Source: Methanobrevibacter sp. (GTDB lineage: Archaea; Methanobacteriota; Methanobacteria; Methanobacteriales; Methanobacteriaceae). From it: DNA of 45,831 nucleotides. A model generated the notes under the pieces. That model worked only from the letters and a program-made list of their open reading frames with translations. It made no database searches and had not been told where the DNA came from. The position numbers and the translations under genes are program-made. Below are positions 24,151 through 32,600 of the stretch, in pieces (the first letter of the stretch is position 1; every line of letters begins with the position of its first letter). The stretch spans positions 1-45,831 of the forward strand of contig JAILDN010000059.1 of assembly GCA_024689425.1 (NCBI GenBank). The letters are read 5' to 3'.

Positions 24151-27100
24151 ATGAAGAAAAAAACGATTGGAATATTGCTGATAATATTCCTTGTAATGAT
24201 TATAAGTATCAGTGCAATTTCAGCTGCTGATACAAATGGTGCTGTTCAAAAGGAGGGAAATAATACAAATACTGCAACAAATTCCCTTTCTTCTGAACAA
24301 GAAGGCAATGCCAATTCGCAGGGGTGTGAAACTGGCAGTAATGTTGAAAATATTAGTGTAAATAATAATGGTGAAGTATTAAATCAGAAAGTGGGGGGTG
24401 CCTCTTCTAATTTAAAGCTGCTCTCTGCTTCAAACGGTAATTTAGTTAAGGCATCATCTAACTCTTTTTATTATAATGGCGTCGGGTATGAGGATTTGGA
24501 TGAGGCTGTTGGTGCCGCTAAAAAGGGTGGTGGAGGAACAATATACATTAATGACGGTATATACGATGCAAGTTCAGATTCTGATGATTTTAAAATTGAA
24601 ATCGATTTTGCAAGTGCTTTAACAATCCAGCCCTATAATTGGGGGAAAGTTACTTTTAACGGTAAGGACGATTACTGGTTCTTTTTGATAAATAATGGTG
24701 CACATGTCACAATCAATGGTATTAACTTTGAAAATGGACAGGGATTTGATGGTGGTGCTATTGAAGTTCAAGGAGGAGAATTGACATTGAACAACTGTAA
24801 CTTTAATAGCAATTATGCTGAATCGCAGTCAGGCAGTAATGGATTGGGTGGTGCTATTGATATGGATAATGGAGGTTCACTTACAGCCAACAATTGTCGG
24901 TTCACAAACAATAAGGCAGATAGATATGGTGGAGCTATCTGTATTGAATATGATGGTTGTACTGTTACACTCAATAACTGTTATTTCAATAATAATACAA
25001 AGGGAAGCGACAAAAATGATTTTGAGACTTATGACTGTGATTCTAGTACTGTTACGTGGAATTTTAACAATTGTTTATTTGAAGGAGATGGATCCATTGA
25101 TATTGATGTAGATGCTCCGGAAAAATCAGTGACAATTGACCCTTCTGTTAGCGATGATGTAAATTATGCAGTTTTATATAAAAATGGTGGGGAATATGAT
25201 AGAAAACTTTGTGATAATAACAATCCTGCAACTTTCACTGATCTGGATGCTGGAACCTATACAGTTTACATGATGAAAGAGTGGGAAAAAAGATATAATT
25301 ATGGTGATAAAAGTTTTACTATTATAGAACCTAATTTTGTTTTAACTGTAGGGCAGGAAGTGAATGTATTTGAAAATTTAAGTGCCGCAGTAAATGCTAT
25401 TCCTAATGGAGGATCCGGTGAAATTTCTGTTGTAGCCAAAACTTACACTGAATCTGCTAACTTTAACGTACAGATTACAAATAAAATAGTAACAATCGGA
25501 CCTAAACTTTCTTCTTCTGAATCGGTCATTTTTTCATCCACTTCTCAAAATTATCTGTTTTCTGTGGGTTCCAATTCCAAACTCACTATGGAAGATATAA
25601 TTATCACAGGTAAGTTTTCAGATGCTGCATTAAAATTCAATACTAATTTGGAGTGTAACATTTCAGATTGTGAATTTAATAATATTGTCAATTCTCAAAA
25701 TCAACCTGGAAACCCGATTAGTGCTCAAAATTCAAAGTTAGTCCTTGATAGCTGTACTTTCAATTCAAATGGTCAAACAGTATTCATAAATACTAATGTA
25801 ATTATAGATGATTGTACTTTCACTTCTAATTCTGGCAGTCAGGGAGGAGCTATTAATGCAAATCCTTCTTCAAATGTAATTGTTACCAGCTCAAAATTTA
25901 GTGCTAATGTGGCTACTGATAAAGGTGGGGCCATATATGCTAGCAATCTTGAGGTCCATGGTACTGAGTTTACAGATAATATTGCTGATAAAGGTGGGGC
26001 AATTTACATAACCAGCCTTTCTAACAACCTCATAAATATAACTAGTTGTGTTTTCGATTCAAATATTGCAACTAATTATAGAAACATATACTCTGAATCA
26101 CTCAAAAGGAAAATTAATTTACAGTATAATGAATATGATTTGAATTTAACATTAATTCAAAAGGATGGTTCCTATAACCTTGATTATGTTCTTGAGGGTG
26201 GTTTTGACTGGGGAACTAATTTAAATAATAATTTCACTCTTTTATCAGGAGTTAAGGATTATGAAAATCTCTTTGGAGAACTGCTTACTATTGAAGACAA
26301 TAAATTTAAAATAAATATGGGAGTACTGACAGGTGGAACACATGAATTCACCATGGCCGGAATGTATACTCAAGGAGACAGTGCGGACCATTTCTGTGGC
26401 CATCAGTATTATTCTGATTTATATGGAAATGAATTTTATTTAGAATTAAATAAAGAAGCATATGCAAAAATAGTAATTGAAAGAGCTAAAATATCATTAA
26501 AACTTGTTGTAAATAATGTATTAATACCTGAAACACCAGTTTTAAATGTTTATGCCGATTGGGATGATAATTACACTATTTTCGTTGAAAATAAAAATTA
26601 TAAACTTGAAGTTGTAAACGGTAAAGGAAGCATGCAACTGACTGGCCTTGATTTAGGCAATTATACAGTTGTTGCTATGCGTAGCGGTGATGATAACTTT
26701 TATCTTGCTATGAATTTCACTTCATTTACAATTTCTAAAACCTATGGCAATTTCATCGTATTAAGTACAAATGTGGAATATGCTACTTTGGCAGAGGCTG
26801 TAGCCCATTCCGATAATGGAGATACGATTTATGTTAAAAACGGTACATATACAGACACAGGAATTGTAATATCCGATAAGGCTCTCGATATCATTGCATT
26901 GAATGGTGCGGTCTTTGATGCTCAGGGTCATGACGCTAATTTCATAATAGTCAATGAAAATGCTGTAGTTGATATAGAGAGTATAACATTCAGAGGAATT
27001 CGCAACAGAAATACCAATTATGGAGCTATAGTCAATCATGGATACCTTACACTAAATTCATGTAATTTTACAGACAATACTATTACAAAGACATCATTTG

Positions 27101-29586
27101 CCAAAAATGGTGGAGCAGCTGTATTTAGTGACGGATATTCATTGGAGATTGATAATTGTAATTTCATAAATAATGTTGCTCCTTTAAAAGTAAGTACTGC
27201 TGCAGTCACATCATTGGGTTACGAAGACATTTCAATCACTAATTCTAAGTTCATAAATAACTCTGCACGTGAAGGAGGAGCATTGCACTTCAAAAACATA
27301 TCTCAATTTGAAGCAGCAATCAGTTCTTGTGACTTTGAAGGGAATACTGCTGTTAAAGGATCTGCAATATATGTAGGCAACAATTCCAGATATCTTGGTG
27401 TCACTCTATCTAATTTCAAGGAAAATGACATAAAAAATAATTTTGGAGAAAATGCGCAACTTGAAGGTGGGGTAATATATGTTAACGCCAACAATAGTGA
27501 AGTAATCTTTAATCTTGAATCTTCCACTTTTGAAAACAACTCCAACAGCAAGGTTGACGGCGGAGTCATATGCCTCGATGGAATTTCAAAAACCAACATT
27601 AAAAGCTGTATCTTCAATAATAATAAAGGTAATATGGGTTCTGTAATTTTTATCAAAAACCATTATAATAAAAAGCTCATCTTATTTATTGATAATAGTA
27701 ACTTTATAAATAACAATGCAGCAACAGGGGCTATTGCAACATCTCCGAAGATTACAACATTTATTGACGAGTGTCTTTTTGTGAATAACACTGGAGAAAA
27801 TAGGCATATTTACAGCAATGGGTTTACTGTAGTCCGTGATTCTATTTTAGAGGTTAAGGATGCTACTTTAAATGCAGGGTCTGTTCAATATGGTGAAAGC
27901 TCAATAATCAACGGTACAGCAAATATCGGTACCAATATCAATGTCTATGCAACAGTCAATTTAACAGTTGCTGGTGAAAACGTTATTTTGGGAATTGAAA
28001 ACAATACATTCTCTTATAAAACAGGTATATTGAAACATGGCAAATATTATGCTACTTTAAACAGTATTGCAGATAACAATAATAATACATATCTTATGGA
28101 CAGCATAACTGAAATTTTTAGAGTTAATAATATTCCTATTGATTTTAATGTTTCTGTTAACAATATTACCTATGGTGAAACCCTGAAAGTAGTTGAAACA
28201 CTACCTCAGAATGCTACAGGTACACTACAGTATCAATTGAATGGAAAGTATTACACAAAAGAAGAAGTCGAGTCTTTGATATTAAACGCTGGTAACTACA
28301 CACTTGTGGCAGTCTATAATCATGATGATTTCGCGTTTACATCATCCACTGTTGATTTTGAAGTTTATAAAGCTAATCCAACCATATCTGTAGCGGATGT
28401 GGAAATAGAATATGGCGACAACATTACTCTAAATATTGTAACAAATGTTCCGTCAATATATATAATTGAAATTGAAGATTACAAATTAGTCACATTGATT
28501 AATGGCAGTAAATCTATTGAAATAGAAAAAATATTAAAACCTGGTGATTACACAATTAAGGTCACTTCACAGGAACGTGTTAACTATCTATCAAATTACA
28601 CTGAGGCCAATTTGAAAGTCAAAGGAAACCTTAGGGGATTCATTAATGGCCAATCTTCAATTGATAATAGTATTTCAAATAAAGAAAACTCTAATGATCA
28701 AAATATCCGTAATTCTTTAGATAACAATCTTCGTCAGGAATCTACTGAAGGTAAATTCATTTTCCAATACGATGAAGATTCAGATTATGAATATTGTGAT
28801 TCTCTATCAGAAGCAATAGACAAGGTTGAGTTATGGGGCTCAGGTACTATTATTATTAGAGGTGGAACCTATTCCGGTGATGGATTCTGCGGCATTGATG
28901 TGGAAGGCGAGCTGGAAGTAACTATCAAAGCTTATGAAGGCGAAGAAGTTATCTTTGACTGTCAAAATTCAGATTACTTCCTACTTTTAACATATGAAAC
29001 TGAAATAGAGTGGACTGAGACAACTCCTCCTGTTCCATATGAAGAGCAGACAGATGGCCCTACAGTTACACTTGACAACATTACAGTAATCAATGGAAAA
29101 TGTACTTATGGTGGAGTTATAGATATTGAAGCAGGTGTTTTAACCGTAGCCAACTGTACTTTCCGCAATAACAATGCTGATTATGGTGGAGCCATATATA
29201 TAGGTGCATCTGCTGCAGAAAATGATGCTACTGTCATTGGATTAAACACTACATTTATAAATAATTATGCAAATGATGAGGGTGGAGCAATTTATATTTC
29301 AGGAGGCCTATCCCAATCTGTATCAGCAACATTTCTCTTTTGTACATTTTTAGATAACTACCAAGGGGAAAATGAAAACCGTGTGATGAATTACTTTGCA
29401 GGTTCTGATGCTGAAGATATAACTGCGAAATCTTGTATCTTTAACGGCAATGGTACAATATACAGTCTTGTAATAGATAAAATCAATCAGACAGTCACTG
29501 TTAACGGTACATCTCCTGACGTATTCGATTCAGTGGTTTTATTGTACTCTGATGAAACTCCTTTATACACAATTTACAATAACTGA
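24151..29586 (+). CDS. Giant adhesin-like protein, N-terminal part (interrupted by in-frame TGA)
   Basis: This 1,811-residue frame begins with a signal peptide (charged MKKK, hydrophobic core, cleavage after about residue 25 in ISAADTNG) and a serine/asparagine-rich linker. It continues with parallel beta-helix modules carrying repeated GGAIY turns and asparagine ladders, starting at about residues 106, 395, 870 and 1,535. Ig-like beta segments (for example around residues 1,330-1,500) separate some modules. Such proteins are the large surface adhesin-like proteins of Methanobrevibacter, thought to contact partner cells or substrates. GAGGT precedes the ATG. TGA at 29584-29586 ends the frame, yet the same frame continues to 35556, so this is the front part of one 3,800-codon gene. 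Confidence 0.88.
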   Translation: MKKKTIGILLIIFLVMIISISAISAADTNGAVQKEGNNTNTATNSLSSEQEGNANSQGCETGSNVENISVNNNGEVLNQKVGGASSNLKLLSASNGNLVKASSNSFYYNGVGYEDLDEAVGAAKKGGGGTIYINDGIYDASSDSDDFKIEIDFASALTIQPYNWGKVTFNGKDDYWFFLINNGAHVTINGINFENGQGFDGGAIEVQGGELTLNNCNFNSNYAESQSGSNGLGGAIDMDNGGSLTANNCRFTNNKADRYGGAICIEYDGCTVTLNNCYFNNNTKGSDKNDFETYDCDSSTVTWNFNNCLFEGDGSIDIDVDAPEKSVTIDPSVSDDVNYAVLYKNGGEYDRKLCDNNNPATFTDLDAGTYTVYMMKEWEKRYNYGDKSFTIIEPNFVLTVGQEVNVFENLSAAVNAIPNGGSGEISVVAKTYTESANFNVQITNKIVTIGPKLSSSESVIFSSTSQNYLFSVGSNSKLTMEDIIITGKFSDAALKFNTNLECNISDCEFNNIVNSQNQPGNPISAQNSKLVLDSCTFNSNGQTVFINTNVIIDDCTFTSNSGSQGGAINANPSSNVIVTSSKFSANVATDKGGAIYASNLEVHGTEFTDNIADKGGAIYITSLSNNLINITSCVFDSNIATNYRNIYSESLKRKINLQYNEYDLNLTLIQKDGSYNLDYVLEGGFDWGTNLNNNFTLLSGVKDYENLFGELLTIEDNKFKINMGVLTGGTHEFTMAGMYTQGDSADHFCGHQYYSDLYGNEFYLELNKEAYAKIVIERAKISLKLVVNNVLIPETPVLNVYADWDDNYTIFVENKNYKLEVVNGKGSMQLTGLDLGNYTVVAMRSGDDNFYLAMNFTSFTISKTYGNFIVLSTNVEYATLAEAVAHSDNGDTIYVKNGTYTDTGIVISDKALDIIALNGAVFDAQGHDANFIIVNENAVVDIESITFRGIRNRNTNYGAIVNHGYLTLNSCNFTDNTITKTSFAKNGGAAVFSDGYSLEIDNCNFINNVAPLKVSTAAVTSLGYEDISITNSKFINNSAREGGALHFKNISQFEAAISSCDFEGNTAVKGSAIYVGNNSRYLGVTLSNFKENDIKNNFGENAQLEGGVIYVNANNSEVIFNLESSTFENNSNSKVDGGVICLDGISKTNIKSCIFNNNKGNMGSVIFIKNHYNKKLILFIDNSNFINNNAATGAIATSPKITTFIDECLFVNNTGENRHIYSNGFTVVRDSILEVKDATLNAGSVQYGESSIINGTANIGTNINVYATVNLTVAGENVILGIENNTFSYKTGILKHGKYYATLNSIADNNNNTYLMDSITEIFRVNNIPIDFNVSVNNITYGETLKVVETLPQNATGTLQYQLNGKYYTKEEVESLILNAGNYTLVAVYNHDDFAFTSSTVDFEVYKANPTISVADVEIEYGDNITLNIVTNVPSIYIIEIEDYKLVTLINGSKSIEIEKILKPGDYTIKVTSQERVNYLSNYTEANLKVKGNLRGFINGQSSIDNSISNKENSNDQNIRNSLDNNLRQESTEGKFIFQYDEDSDYEYCDSLSEAIDKVELWGSGTIIIRGGTYSGDGFCGIDVEGELEVTIKAYEGEEVIFDCQNSDYFLLLTYETEIEWTETTPPVPYEEQTDGPTVTLDNITVINGKCTYGGVIDIEAGVLTVANCTFRNNNADYGGAIYIGASAAENDATVIGLNTTFINNYANDEGGAIYISGGLSQSVSATFLFCTFLDNYQGENENRVMNYFAGSDAEDITAKSCIFNGNGTIYSLVIDKINQTVTVNGTSPDVFDSVVLLYSDETPLYTIYNN

Positions 29587-29619
29587 TCTCGTGATTTTTA
29601 CGTCACTTTTGAGGATGTA

Positions 29620-32600
29620 ATGGGCGGAAACTATACTCTAGCTACAATGAACGACCATAACTTCAATACATTTGTCTTTAAAGATTATAAATTTGAAATG
29701 AAAGTGCCTAATTTCATCATATCTGATGATTTAGTATATGAAAACTTAACTGATGCTATTGATGCTGTTGAGCCAAATGGCATTATTTATGCAAATGCAA
29801 ATTATTATACTGAAGAAAATATGGAAATCGATATCCAAAAATCATTCACCCTTAAAAATTTCAGAAATCGTGAGGTTACTTTTGACGGAAGCGGTGAAAA
29901 ATGGTTCTTTACAATAGCTGAAGGATATACTGTTGTATTTGACGGCATATGCTTTACTGAGGGAGCCATAAAAACTCATGCAACCATTGAAAATTACGGT
30001 AATTTAATAATTAATAACTGTTCATTCACTGGTTTTGAAACTGCTGAAATCATTTACAATTCAATGACATTAAATATATTAAACAGTGAGTTTTCACTTA
30101 ATTCCATGGATAAGGCTCTTGTTTGGAATGATGCAACTTTAGTAATAGATGATGTTAAATTTTCAAACAATGTTGTCAATATAATTTCCACAGTATACAA
30201 CAATGGAATTGCAGAAATTGTCTCTTCCAATTTCACAGAAAACAGTAATGGTAGAAATGGTGGTGCAATATATACCACTAATTCATTATCTGTTAAAGAC
30301 ACTGTTTTCAATGAAAATGAGGGTAAAGATGGTGGAGCTATTTATAATACAGGAACATTAAACGTCTTTAACTCTACTTTTGAAGATAATAGTGCAAATG
30401 GATATGGTGGAGCAATTTTCAATGGAAATGAATTAAATATCTATAATTCAACATTCAACGGAGGATTCAGTGGAAAAGATGGTGGTGCTATTTATAATAA
30501 TTACACAATGACTGCTGATAATTCCACATTTGCTGCCAATTCCGCAACAGGTAATGGTGGAGCCATTTACAACAACGGATCTTTGGTACTTACAAAATCC
30601 TTCTTTGGAGTTAACTATGCTGATGAATGTGCAAACATATACAATGCAGGTAATATTCAATTTAGCCTAAACACATTTGATTTCTATGATGTAATATTGG
30701 TCGTACCAGATGGTCAATACGGCATCCCTACAACAATTACAGGAACACTTAACCCTGAATTCAACATGAACATTCAAGTAACATTGCCTGGTTTTGTTAA
30801 CAATAAAGATGCTACAGTTACCATTTCAGACGGAGTATTTGAATACGTTACAGACATTTTGCCAAAAGGAGTTTATGATGTTAGATTATCTGAAATCATT
30901 TATGACAGCTACGGTAACATTTATTATGGAGAATTAATAAGTGACAGGCTTATCATAAATAAGGCAAATGTCACTATCAATCTGACTGTAGATGATGTTG
31001 TCCTGCATGGTGCACCTGTTGCTCCGGTTTTAAAGATTAGCGCAAGTAGAAACGGAACTTTCTATATTCTTTTCAATAATAAGTTTTCAAATGTTACTAC
31101 TGCTGATGGTCATGCTACATTAACATTGGATACTGTCGGAGAAGGAAATTACAGTGTAATGGTTGTCCGTGAGGGTGATGAAAACTATAACGATGCGGTG
31201 AACACAACCAGATTCAAAGTCAGTGAATATGAAGGCAATTTCATTGTCAACAGTACTGGCAATAAATTCGATACATTACGTGAAGCCATTGAACACTCTT
31301 CAAATGATGATGTCATTTATGTAAGGGAAGGAAACTATTCTGGCGCTGACAATTTCGGACAGTTAATTGATGGTAAGAAATTAAGTATAATTTCACTTGG
31401 AGATGTTGTTTTTATTGCAAATTCAACCGATTTAAGCTTTTTGCATGTTCGTAAAACTTCTGATGTTACTATATGTGATGTTGTATTCACAGGATTTAAT
31501 AATAAACATGGTAGTGTCATTAGCAATTACGGTAATTTGACTGTTGATGGTTGTATATTTATTAATAATGCTGCTGATGGTCCAAATATTATATATAATG
31601 AAGGAAATTTAAGTATTGTTAACTCAGGATTTTATAATAATATACTAAACTCAAGCATTATCCTAAGTTCTTCAGATTATCTTGTCCTCATTAATGAATC
31701 AATATTTGAGAACAATACAGTCAATTCTGATCGCCTCATTTCAATAAGTTATGCGAAATCAGCAAAAGTTATATCAAACGCTTTTGTCGCAAACAACATA
31801 GATAGTTTCAGTATCATTTTAGTTAGCAATTGTGAAGATGTTCTCATTAGTTCTGCATTTTACAATAACACTCAAAGCGGAAATGCTATTACTACATTTG
31901 GCATCACCAATCTGCTTGTTAATGATTCCATATTCATAGGCAATACTATGGATTATATAATTAACTCACAATCCAGTGATCAAACTACTATTTCAGGATG
32001 TACATTCACAGATAATACTGTTAAAAATGTTGTTTTAAGTGAGGACAAAAATCTATCAGTTCTCGAATCCACATTTTCAAACAACACACTTTCAGAATAC
32101 GGTGCATTAAGAATTTCATTATTGATGAATGCAACTGTCAACGGCTCTGTGTTTACAAACAATAAGGCAAACAAATACAGAAACATCTATAGTGTTTGTG
32201 ATGTGAACATTACCAATTCAGTGTTTGATGTTTTAAACATTGATTATAGTGTTTACGATATTGACTATGGACAAATTGAAACAATTGAAGGCAGTATTGA
32301 TATCGGTACAAACCTTGACTTTACTGTTAATTTGGATTTTAACGCCAAAAGCTATTCAGTCAACGTAACTGACAGTAAATTCACCTATAATTCTGGCATT
32401 TTTACTGGAGGGGATTATAAAGTAACAATAAATTCAAAAGATAATAATTCAAACACTTATCTATTTGATAAAATAACTAAAATGTTTACTGTCAATCCTG
32501 TTGATCCGGGATTAAACGTTTCAATAGCAAATATTACTCAGGGTGAAAAATTAAAAGTTAATTTGACTATTAATGAGAATGCTACTACCAATGTTGTCTA

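Noticed and set aside
29584-29586. TGA as a selenocysteine codon in the adhesin
   Set aside because: No selenocysteine-insertion hairpin is evident, the position is not a redox site, and Methanobrevibacter is not known to use selenocysteine. A nonsense mutation or sequencing error is simpler.
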